The translations under genes were made by a program, and so were the position numbers. A DNA stretch of 64,000 nt from Clostridiales bacterium (GTDB taxonomy: Bacteria; Bacillota; Clostridia; Christensenellales; Aristaeellaceae), in contig SFJH01000002.1 of assembly GCA_004555155.1 (NCBI GenBank), forward strand, positions 62,001-126,000. The letters are read 5' to 3'. The notes beneath the pieces were generated by a model. It saw only the letters and a program-made list of their open reading frames with translations. It was not told the DNA's origin and ran no database searches. Below are positions 15,970 through 22,863 of the stretch, piece after piece; position 1 is the stretch's first letter, and each line of letters opens with the position of its first letter.

Positions 15970-18156
15970 TCAATCCCTGCGGGGACCGCGGGAACGTCCG
16001 CCACGGTCGCCGCCGCGGCCGCCGCGATCGCCGTCACGGCGCGGGGGACGGCGCACGGGCATGGATTCATCGTCGTACACGATGTCGTTGCGCACCAGGT
16101 TGATGCGGCCCTGGGCGTCGATCTCGGCCACGCGGCACTCCAGCGTATCGCCGATGTTGACCACATCCTCCACCTTCTCCACGCGCTTGTTGTCCAGCTT
16201 GGAGATGTGGATCATGCCGTCCTTGCCGGGAGCATACTCGACGAACGCGCCGAAGGTCATGATGCGGGCGACCTTGCCGGTGAACACATCGCCCACCTGC
16301 AGATCCTTGGCAATGCCTTCGATGATGGAGCGGGCGCGCTTGGCGGCCTCGGCATCCTCGGTGGCAATGAACACGCTGCCGTCGTCCTCGATGTCGATCT
16401 TCACGCCGGTCTCCTCGATGATCTTGTTGATGGTCTTGCCGCGGGGGCCGACGACCTCGCCGATCTTCTCGGGGTTGATCATGAAGTGGACGATCTTGGG
16501 CGCGTGCTTGGACAGCTCCGCGCGCGGCGCGGGCAGCACCTCGAGCATCTTGCCCAGGATGTGCATGCGGCCGTCATAGGCCTGGGCCAGCGCCTGGCGC
16601 AGAATGGCCTCGTCGATGCCCTTGATCTTGATGTCCATCTGAATGGCGGTGATGCCCTTGGAGGTACCGGCGACCTTGAAGTCCATATCGCCCAGGAAGT
16701 CCTCGAGGCCCTGGATATCGGTCAGCACGGCCACCTTGCCGGTGTTCTCAACGTCCTTGATCAGGCCCATGGCGACGCCGGCCACGGGGCGCTTGATCGG
16801 CACGCCCGCGTCCATCAGCGCCAGCGTGGAACCGCAGACGGAGGCCTGGGAGGTGGAGCCGTTGGAGGACATGACCTCGGAGACCAGGCGCAGGCAGTAG
16901 GGGAACTCCTCGACAGAGGGGATCATGGGTTCCAGCGCGCGCTCAGCCAGCGCGCCGTGGCCGATCTCGCGGCGGCCGGGGGTGCGGATGGGCTTCGCCT
17001 CGCCGGTGGAATAGCCCGGGAAGTTGTAGTGGTGCATATAGCGCTTGCTGTCCTCGGTGCCGATGCCGTCGATGATCTGCTTCTCGGACATCGGGGCCAG
17101 CGTCGCAACGGTCATGACCTGGGTCTGGCCGCGGGTGAACACGCCGGAGCCGTGGGGACGGGGCAGCACGCCGACCTCGCACCAGATGGGGCGAACCTCA
17201 GTCAGCTTGCGGCCGTCGGGACGCACGCCGTTGTCGATGATGTGGCGGCGCATGATCTCCTTCTGGATGGCGTACAGCGCGTCGCCAACCTCGACCTCGC
17301 GGCCTTCAAACTGCTCGGCGAAGTGCTCGGCGACGTCGGCCTTGACCTGCTCCTCGCGGGCATTGCGCTCCGCGCGGTCGAAGGTCTCAAACATCCACTC
17401 GACCTTGCTGTACGCATACTCGCGCACGGCGGCCTTCACGTCGTCGCCCGGCAGCTGAAGCGGGAACTCCTTCTTCTCCTTGCCGATCTCGGCGACGATG
17501 CCGTTGATGAAGGAGACGATCTTCTTGATCTCCTCGTGAGCGAACAGGATGGCGCCGAGCATGACCTCCTCGGAGACCTCCTTCGCGCCGGCCTCGACCA
17601 TCAGCACGGCCTCGGAGGTGCCGGCCACGGTCAGGTTCATCAGGGAGACCTTGCGCTGCTCGACGGTGGGGTTGACGATGTACTCGCCGTCCACGTAGCC
17701 GATGTTCACCGCGCCGATGGGGCCCGCCCACGGAATCTGGGAGGTGGCCAGCGCGGCGGACGCGCCGATCATCGCGGGGATGTCGGGGATATTGTCCTGG
17801 TCAACGGACATGACGGTGGCGACCACCGCGACGTCGTGACGCATTCCCTTGGGGAACAGGGGGCGCAGCGGACGGTCGATCAGGCGAGAGGTCAGGATGG
17901 CCTTCTCCGCGGGACGGCCTTCGCGGCGGTTCCAGGAGCCGGGAATGTGGCCGACGGAATAGAGTTTTTCTTCAAAGTCCACGCTCAGCGGGAAGAAATC
18001 GATGCCCGGGCGCGGGGAATCGGCGACGGTGGCCGTCACCAGAACGCAGGTCTCGCCGTAGCGGACGAAAGTCGAGCCGCTGGCCTGTTCGGCGTACTTG
18101 CCGAATTCCAGCGTGAGCGGGCGGCCGCCCAGCTCCATGGTATAGCTCTTGAACAT
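15970..18156 (-). CDS. pnp: Polyribonucleotide nucleotidyltransferase (PNPase)
   Basis: A 728-residue phosphorolytic 3'-5' exoribonuclease of the degradosome. It has two RNase PH domains (about 1-220 and 300-540), with the active-site GTEDSKRYMHHYNFP and SNGSTSQASVCG regions, a KH domain (about 555-615, VGPRGKTINKI) and an S1 domain (about 620-690, GDVFTGKVARIMTFGAFVEY). The C-terminal tail is Arg/Gly-rich (RDGDRGGRGGDRGG), a likely RNA-binding extension. AAGGAGGG precedes the ATG. The rpsO-pnp order is conserved across bacteria. Confidence 0.98.
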   Translation of the reverse strand: MFKSYTMELGGRPLTLEFGKYAEQASGSTFVRYGETCVLVTATVADSPRPGIDFFPLSVDFEEKLYSVGHIPGSWNRREGRPAEKAILTSRLIDRPLRPLFPKGMRHDVAVVATVMSVDQDNIPDIPAMIGASAALATSQIPWAGPIGAVNIGYVDGEYIVNPTVEQRKVSLMNLTVAGTSEAVLMVEAGAKEVSEEVMLGAILFAHEEIKKIVSFINGIVAEIGKEKKEFPLQLPGDDVKAAVREYAYSKVEWMFETFDRAERNAREEQVKADVAEHFAEQFEGREVEVGDALYAIQKEIMRRHIIDNGVRPDGRKLTEVRPIWCEVGVLPRPHGSGVFTRGQTQVMTVATLAPMSEKQIIDGIGTEDSKRYMHHYNFPGYSTGEAKPIRTPGRREIGHGALAERALEPMIPSVEEFPYCLRLVSEVMSSNGSTSQASVCGSTLALMDAGVPIKRPVAGVAMGLIKDVENTGKVAVLTDIQGLEDFLGDMDFKVAGTSKGITAIQMDIKIKGIDEAILRQALAQAYDGRMHILGKMLEVLPAPRAELSKHAPKIVHFMINPEKIGEVVGPRGKTINKIIEETGVKIDIEDDGSVFIATEDAEAAKRARSIIEGIAKDLQVGDVFTGKVARIMTFGAFVEYAPGKDGMIHISKLDNKRVEKVEDVVNIGDTLECRVAEIDAQGRINLVRNDIVYDDESMPVRRPPRRDGDRGGRGGDRGGRSRGPRRD

Positions 18157-18324
18157 TTTGGGCCCTCCTTATGGGTTCTCATCTATGATCTATCCATTGA
18201 AACCGATTCAAGCGGGGCTTGTCCCCGATTCATCTGCGCACAGACGCACGCCTGCGGAACCATCTTCCGCATCCTAGCGTCCGCGCGCAGCGCATTCCAC
18301 CCCACCCCGAAGGCGGAATTCAGT

Positions 18325-18362
18325 AAAACGCCGCCGCTCCGGAACCGGCCCGGGCGACGGCG
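18325..18362 (-). terminator. Terminator between rpsO and pnp
   Basis: CGCCGTCGC and GCGGCGGCG flank a 16-nt GC-rich loop, then TTTT on the minus strand. As in other bacteria it probably allows partial read-through into pnp. The remaining rpsO-pnp spacer, about 170 bp, shows no other feature. Confidence 0.6.
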
Positions 18363-18392
18363 ATGAACACCTTTCGCGTCTGGCTCCGGCCC

Positions 18393-18653
18393 TTACTTGC
18401 GCAGGCCGAGCTTGGCGATCAGTGCACGATAGGCTTCGATATCGGTGCTCTTCAGATAGTCGAGCAGACCACGGCGCTGACCAACCATCAGCAGCAGGCC
18501 GCGGCGGGAGTGGTGGTCCTTCTTGTGCACCTTCAGGTGCTCGTTGAGGTGGTTGATGCGAGCGGTCAGCAGCGCGATCTGAACCTCAGGGGAACCGGTG
18601 TCGCCCTCGTGACGGGCATAAGTTTCCATGATTTCCTTCTTGTTGATTTCCAT
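18393..18653 (-). CDS. rpsO: 30S ribosomal protein S15
   Basis: An 86-residue S15, primary binder of the 16S rRNA central domain three-way junction. Diagnostic segments are [35 protein letters not shown] and LLDYLKSTD. The ATG at 18653 has AGAGGAGGA 10 nt upstream; a longer start at 18683 would include this ribosome site. It has its own promoter at 18758-18786, leaving a leader of about 100 nt that could hold an S15-binding autoregulatory structure. Confidence 0.98.
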   Translation of the reverse strand: MEINKKEIMETYARHEGDTGSPEVQIALLTARINHLNEHLKVHKKDHHSRRGLLLMVGQRRGLLDYLKSTDIEAYRALIAKLGLRK

Positions 18654-18757
18654 TGTGAGTATCCTCCTCTTTCCTTTTCCCATCCGCCAAGTAAGCCGTC
18701 GGAGTGCTCGGCAAACTGAGCGGGCGGTGTCGGCAACTCTATTTTGCCACGTCTTCT

Positions 18758-18786
18758 ATTTTACCATACCCGGCTCCATTTGTAAA
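18758..18786 (-). promoter_or_regulatory. Sigma-A promoter of rpsO-pnp
   Basis: TTTACA (18781-18786), 17-bp spacer, TAAAAT (18758-18763), minus strand, with a leader of about 100 nt before rpsO. Confidence 0.75.
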
Positions 18787-18814
18787 CGCCCAATCCCCAT
18801 ATTTCCCAAAACTT

Positions 18815-18982
18815 ATCAGTCGGCAAGTCGGCAGGTCGGCAGTGCCGACTGCCGGTTGCTGCCGCGTTTGGTTGACGGATTCTTCGCCGCTATGGCAGCG
18901 GCTTGAATCCTGCGCTGCGTTTCTGGCACAGCGTCTTTCAAACCGACGACCTTGACCGGCATAGATCCGACCGGTCAAGGTC
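18815..18982. repeat. Palindrome-rich intergenic DNA between nudix gene and rpsO promoter
   Basis: This 425-bp gap has no convincing protein gene. At about 18817-18865 the word GTCGGCA recurs at least three times and merges into a GTCGGCA-GTGCCGAC palindrome. At 18948-18982 a perfect 12-bp inverted repeat, GACCTTGACCGG / CCGGTCAAGGTC, brackets an 11-nt loop. No T-run follows either, so simple terminators are not proven; they may be folded RNA or a dispersed element. Confidence 0.6.
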
Positions 18983-19078
18983 TGCCTTTGTCCGCCTGGC
19001 ATCGGCAGGCTGTCAGATGCGAAATGAGGTTTGGAAAAGTAAGAATGAATTGGCAACAGAGAGTGCTTGTGATGAGAA

Positions 19079-19522
19079 TCAGAGCAGGCGGTTGCCATCC
19101 GGACTTTCGTAGAGCTCGCAGAGCGTATCATTCTCGAAAATTTCCAGCATATCGGCAAAATGCTTCACGCATCTGCGCTTCAGCAACCCCTCTCTGGGAA
19201 CCCACATGGCGCGGCCCTCGTCCGAGGATCGCAGTTCGCCCTCCCATTGATCGGCACGGAAGTAGATCACAACATAGCGGCTGCCGTCCTCAATGTGAAA
19301 TTGCTGCAGGCCGCAGATGATGGGATTGAGAATGGACAGCCCCGTTTCCTCCCAAACCTCCCGTTTGATCGCGTCGACAAAGGCTTCCCGCTCCTCGACA
19401 TGACCGCCGGGAAGGGTGATGCCCGGCCAATGGGGATCGCTGCGGTCCTGCACCAGTATGTTGCCCTTGCCGTCCGTGACCATGCACATCACGGCCAGGC
19501 CGGTCGGTCTGACGTTGGCCAT
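19079..19522 (-). CDS. Nudix hydrolase (8-oxo-dGTP diphosphatase-like), copy 1
   Basis: A 147-residue Nudix protein. The Nudix box GX5EX7REUXEEXGU is complete at residues 40-62: G40, E46, R54-E55-V56, E58-E59 and G61. Members hydrolyse nucleoside diphosphates linked to another moiety, such as oxidised dNTPs. It is a close paralogue of the gene just upstream: both have M-C-M-V near the N-terminus, a PxWPG segment before the box, an FxxEDGSRY or FYTEEGSRY strand and a LxxxF-E-NDxxCE or FEDDAVSE end. The pair arose by tandem duplication. Confidence 0.9.
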   Translation of the reverse strand: MANVRPTGLAVMCMVTDGKGNILVQDRSDPHWPGITLPGGHVEEREAFVDAIKREVWEETGLSILNPIICGLQQFHIEDGSRYVVIYFRADQWEGELRSSDEGRAMWVPREGLLKRRCVKHFADMLEIFENDTLCELYESPDGNRLL

Positions 19523-19547
19523 ATGTATTTTCCTCTCCCAGCTTCAA

Positions 19548-19979
19548 TCAGAAAAAGTGCGCTTCCCCATCGTAGAAGATTTCCGAAACTGCGTCGTCCT
19601 CGAAGACCTTCAGCATCAGTTCAAAGCCCGGCGCGCATTCACGCACGTCCAGGCTCTTTCGGGAAACCCAGAGCGCTTCACCCTCCGCGGACGAATGCAG
19701 TTCGCCGGCATACTCATTCGCACGAAAGAGCAGCACGATGTATCGACTGCCCTCCTCCGTATAAAACTGCTTGACGCCGCACAGCACCGGATGCCGGATC
19801 GTCAATCCCGTCTCCTCGCGCACCTCGCGAATCACGGAATCCACAAAGGACTCGCCGGGTTCCACATGTCCTCCCGGGAACACCAGTCCTGGCCAATTCG
19901 GATCAAGCCTGCGCTGCATCAGCACATTTCCGCACCCGTCCGATACCATGCACATGTTCGTCAGTATGACCTGCTCCAT
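19548..19979 (-). CDS. Nudix hydrolase (8-oxo-dGTP diphosphatase-like), copy 2
   Basis: A 143-residue Nudix protein with a complete box at residues 37-59 (G37, E43, R51-E52-V53, E55-E56, G58). It starts 7 nt after the ribF stop and is therefore at the 3' end of the truB-ribF transcript. The ATG at 19979 is chosen because its N-terminus then aligns with the downstream paralogue; its ribosome site (GGAAGGA) lies in the ribF tail. The substrate is unknown; the two copies differ around the box (VEPGES against VEEREA), so they may have diverged in specificity. Confidence 0.88.
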   Translation of the reverse strand: MEQVILTNMCMVSDGCGNVLMQRRLDPNWPGLVFPGGHVEPGESFVDSVIREVREETGLTIRHPVLCGVKQFYTEEGSRYIVLLFRANEYAGELHSSAEGEALWVSRKSLDVRECAPGFELMLKVFEDDAVSEIFYDGEAHFF

Positions 19980-19986
19980 CGAGTCT

Positions 19987-20556
19987 TCACGTCCTTCCCT
20001 CATCATCCAGCTGCAGCAGCGTTTCAGCCTGCGCCTTCAGGCCCTTTCGCAGCAGCGCGCGGATGCGGGTGGAGGAGATCATGCCCTCCGCGTCCGCCAC
20101 CGGCTCCACGATCTTCGCGCGATAGCCGTACTTGGTCGCCAGCAGCTTGACCATCTGGGCATTGCCGCGCCCCTCGCGACCAAAGGTATAGTTTTCGCCG
20201 ATGACGACGGCCCTTGCGCGCAGGCCGTCCACCAGCAATTCCAGATAGTCCTCGGGCAGCATATCGGCAAATTCCCGGGTAAACGGCTTCACCAGCGCGA
20301 CGTCCGCGCCCAGGCGCTCGAACTTCCTGAGGTTTTCCTCCAGCGACAGCACCGGCTCGGGTGCACGTTCCGGACAGAGCAGCGAGAGCGGATGGCGATC
20401 GAAGGTGCACACGATGCTCTGCGCATCCATCTCCTTCGCCAGTTTCACCGCCGTGCGGATCAGCCTTTGATGTCCGATGTGCACGCCGTCGAACATGCCC
20501 AGCGCTACCACGGAGGCGCGCCCTGAAAACGCTTCCTCGGAGTGGATCACAATCAT
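19987..20556 (-). CDS. ribF: RibF-like FAD synthetase (FMN adenylyltransferase) domain only
   Basis: A 189-residue protein matching the N-terminal FMN adenylyltransferase half of RibF: GMFDGVHIGH (20-29), the KPFT segment, VIGENYTFGREGRGN and the ISSTRIRALLRKG motif near the end. Normal RibF is about 310 residues and continues into a riboflavin kinase domain; here the reading frame stops shortly after STRIR, and the Nudix gene starts 7 nt later, so the kinase domain is missing, not frameshifted nearby. ATGA overlap with truB gives the start. Flavokinase activity must come from another locus if FMN is made this way. Confidence 0.88.
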   Translation of the reverse strand: MIVIHSEEAFSGRASVVALGMFDGVHIGHQRLIRTAVKLAKEMDAQSIVCTFDRHPLSLLCPERAPEPVLSLEENLRKFERLGADVALVKPFTREFADMLPEDYLELLVDGLRARAVVIGENYTFGREGRGNAQMVKLLATKYGYRAKIVEPVADAEGMISSTRIRALLRKGLKAQAETLLQLDDEGRT

Positions 20557-21473
20557 GGCTTCACCTCCAGCATCATGCAGCGAAAGCGCACGGAACCGTC
20601 CGGCTCCGGCTTGCCGATGCCCGCAAATTCGCCGCTGAGGTAAATGCGCACAGCTTCGGTCTCCGCCGGGACAGGCGCGTTCAGCCAGCACTGCTTGAGC
20701 GGATTGCCATTGATCACCGCATGGCGCGCGCTCTCCCCCACATGAACCGCCGGCAGATGGCCCAGCGGCGCGTCCAGCGGAATCAGCGCTTCCTCCAGCC
20801 CGCCTGTCCTGCTGAGGCCGTCAATCTGCTCGCGGGTCAATGCATCTTCAATCCTGAAAATGCCCGCGGCGGTGCGTTCCAGCGACGCCATGTGTGCGCC
20901 GCAGCCCAGCGCACGGCCGATGTCGTGGCAGAGCGTGCGAATGTACACGCCCTTGCCGCAGTCCACGCGAATCCTGTAGCGATTCTCGCCCGTGCGCTCC
21001 AGATATTCCACCGCATCCACCCGGCACTTTCGGGGCTCCAGCTCGACGGTCTCTCCCTTGCGCGCCAGCTGATACATGCGCTTGCCGTCGCGTTTGATGG
21101 CCGAATACATCGGCGGGATCTGCTCGATCTCGCCGACAAACCGGGGCAGCACGGCCCTCAGTTCACGCTCCCCCACATCCACCGCATGCTCGGCGACGAT
21201 CTGGCCCGTGGCGTCCTGAGTGTCCGTCTCCTGTCCGAGCTGAATCTCGGCGACATAGGTCTTTTTCTTGTCGATGATGTAGTCGAACAGCCGCGTCGCG
21301 CGCCCGATGCACAACGGCAGCACGCCGGACGCCTCGGGATCGAGGGTGCCGCCGTGACCAATGGCCGTGCCCCGGGGCAGTCGCTTGCGGACAAACACGA
21401 CCAGATTGGACGAGGTCGTGCCCGTGGGCTTGTTCGCAATCAAAAAGCCGTTCATAGCATCATTCCATTTCAT
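20553..21473 (-). CDS. truB: tRNA pseudouridine(55) synthase
   Basis: A 306-residue TruB, which makes pseudouridine 55 in the tRNA T-loop. The catalytic Asp is D45 in GHGGTLDPEASG, followed by the KKKTYVAEIQLG strand and the RCGKGVYIRTL-like segment DCGKGVYIRTLCHD; a short C-terminal PUA-like region follows. The ATG at 21473 directly follows the nrnA stop (TGAATG); an ATG at 21455 gives the more usual MNGF N-terminus and is a fair alternative. It is translationally coupled to nrnA before it and ribF after it. Confidence 0.95.
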   Translation of the reverse strand: MKWNDAMNGFLIANKPTGTTSSNLVVFVRKRLPRGTAIGHGGTLDPEASGVLPLCIGRATRLFDYIIDKKKTYVAEIQLGQETDTQDATGQIVAEHAVDVGERELRAVLPRFVGEIEQIPPMYSAIKRDGKRMYQLARKGETVELEPRKCRVDAVEYLERTGENRYRIRVDCGKGVYIRTLCHDIGRALGCGAHMASLERTAAGIFRIEDALTREQIDGLSRTGGLEEALIPLDAPLGHLPAVHVGESARHAVINGNPLKQCWLNAPVPAETEAVRIYLSGEFAGIGKPEPDGSVRFRCMMLEVKP

Positions 21474-22454
21474 TCAGTGATTGTTCAGGGCGATCTGCGC
21501 GCGGCCGAGCACCTGCTTCAGCGCCTCTTCCATGGACATGTTCAGCGTACAGCCCGCCGCCAGGGAATGCCCGCCGCCGCCGAAGGGCCTGGCCACGTTT
21601 TCCGCCACATCCAGCCATTCCTTGGCGCGCAGGGAAAACTTGGTCGCGCCATCGCGCTCCTCGGCGAGCGCTGCGAACTCCACGCCCTCGATCTCCAGCA
21701 GATAGTTGACGATGCCCTCGTTGTCCTCGCGCAGCGCGCCGCAGTCCGCAAGCATCTGCTCCGTCAGGCGCGCCCACGCCATCCTTCCGTCCGGGCTGAC
21801 CTCCAGCCCCGCCAGCACCACGCCCATCAGCTTTGTCCGGGCGCGGGAGCGGGTATACCAGAGCTGCCGCGTACACCAGGCGATGTCCACGCCAGCCTCC
21901 AGCAGCCGCGCGGCAGCGCGCATGGTCTCCGGAGACGTGCCGGAAAAGCGGAAGTGACCGCTGTCCGTGGAGATCGCGACAAACAGCCAGGTGGCCATGT
22001 CCTTCGTCAGCGTCACGCCCAGCGCGTCGATCAGCGCCAGCACAAGCTGACCCGTGGCGATGCAGTCCCCGTCCACGTGGCAGATCTCCCCGAAGCCCTC
22101 GTTCGTGCCGTGATGATCCAGCACCGCATGGGCTTCGCACGCCTCATACAGCGCAGCCGCGTCGCCCAGCCGCTGCGGCTCGGAGACGTCCAGCGCAAAG
22201 GCTGTCTTCGGCGCAAAGGGCAGCGCGTCCTGCGGCGCGACGATCTCCGCCGCGCGCGGAAAGCACCCGTACATCCTCGCCACGCCGCCGGGCAGGCAGA
22301 CGAATGCGCGCTTGCCCAGGGCATGCAGTGCGAGCGCCGCAGCCATGCAGGAACCGGTCGCATCGCCGTCGGGATGCACATGCCCGATCAACACATAATC
22401 GTCGTGCGCCTTCAGCCAGTCGGCCAGTGCTTTAATTGTCGCCTGCATCCCCAT
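21474..22454 (-). CDS. nrnA: DHH-family phosphoesterase, NrnA-like nanoRNase / pAp phosphatase
   Basis: A 326-residue DHH-DHHA1 protein. The DHH domain has HPDGDA (27-32) and VLDHHGTN with D113-H114-H115; the DHHA1 domain carries GGGGHSLAAG near residue 295. Such enzymes degrade 2-5 nt RNA and pAp to mononucleotides in the cytoplasm. The gene overlaps the end of rbfA by about 20 bp and abuts truB, the usual place of this family in Bacillota infB operons. An ATG at 22448 is an alternative start. Confidence 0.93.
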   Translation of the reverse strand: MGMQATIKALADWLKAHDDYVLIGHVHPDGDATGSCMAAALALHALGKRAFVCLPGGVARMYGCFPRAAEIVAPQDALPFAPKTAFALDVSEPQRLGDAAALYEACEAHAVLDHHGTNEGFGEICHVDGDCIATGQLVLALIDALGVTLTKDMATWLFVAISTDSGHFRFSGTSPETMRAAARLLEAGVDIAWCTRQLWYTRSRARTKLMGVVLAGLEVSPDGRMAWARLTEQMLADCGALREDNEGIVNYLLEIEGVEFAALAEERDGATKFSLRAKEWLDVAENVARPFGGGGHSLAAGCTLNMSMEEALKQVLGRAQIALNNH

Positions 22455-22797
22455 GACCTTCCTGCTCCTTCAGAATCTGATTGATCTTCGCGGCGTACTC
22501 GATGTTGGTGTCCAGCTCGAAGAGAATCTCCGGCACATAGCGCAGATCGATTCTGCGCCCCAGCTCGCGGCGAACAAAGCCCGCCGCGCGGGTCAGCGCT
22601 TCCATCATGCCCTTGCGGCGATCGCTCTCCAGAATCGAAATGCGCACCTTGCAATAGCGCAGGTCGCGGGTCACCTCGCAGCGGACGATGGACCAGGTGC
22701 CGCCGATGCGGGGATCATTCAGTTCATCGCGGATGATGGCGTCAATGGCCTTCTGGGCCTCCTGGGAAATGCGGTCAATGCGATCAAAAGATGCCAT
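22432..22797 (-). CDS. rbfA: Ribosome-binding factor A
   Basis: A 121-residue KH-fold factor needed for late 16S rRNA 5'-end processing and 30S maturation. It shows the family pattern RIDRISQEAQKAI, ELNDPRIGG, VRCEVTRDLRYCKVRISI and a FVRRELGRRIDLRYVPEILFELD ending. The length is normal. It is separated from infB by a hairpin at 22821-22849, so it depends on read-through or has its own promoter. An AGGAGG ribosome site precedes the start. Confidence 0.96.
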   Translation of the reverse strand: MASFDRIDRISQEAQKAIDAIIRDELNDPRIGGTWSIVRCEVTRDLRYCKVRISILESDRRKGMMEALTRAAGFVRRELGRRIDLRYVPEILFELDTNIEYAAKINQILKEQEGHGDAGDN

Positions 22798-22820
22798 AGT
22801 TTCCTCCTGTCAAAACGCGG

Positions 22821-22849
22821 ATAACGGGCGTTCAACGAACGCCCGTTAT
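22821..22849 (-). terminator. Hairpin between infB and rbfA
   Basis: A perfect 13-bp stem, ATAACGGGCGTTC / GAACGCCCGTTAT, with an AAC loop. TTTTG follows about 7 nt later on the minus strand. It may act as a partial terminator inside the operon. Confidence 0.6.
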
Positions 22850-22863
22850 GTTATGCGATATGC

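Noticed and set aside
18739..19158. A 139-codon minus-strand frame upstream of rpsO
   Set aside because: It runs through the rpsO promoter and the palindromes and has no recognisable domain or consistent codon use.
19987..20556. Frameshift hiding the riboflavin kinase domain of RibF
   Set aside because: The downstream bases encode an intact Nudix protein, and no frame there shows the flavokinase motif.
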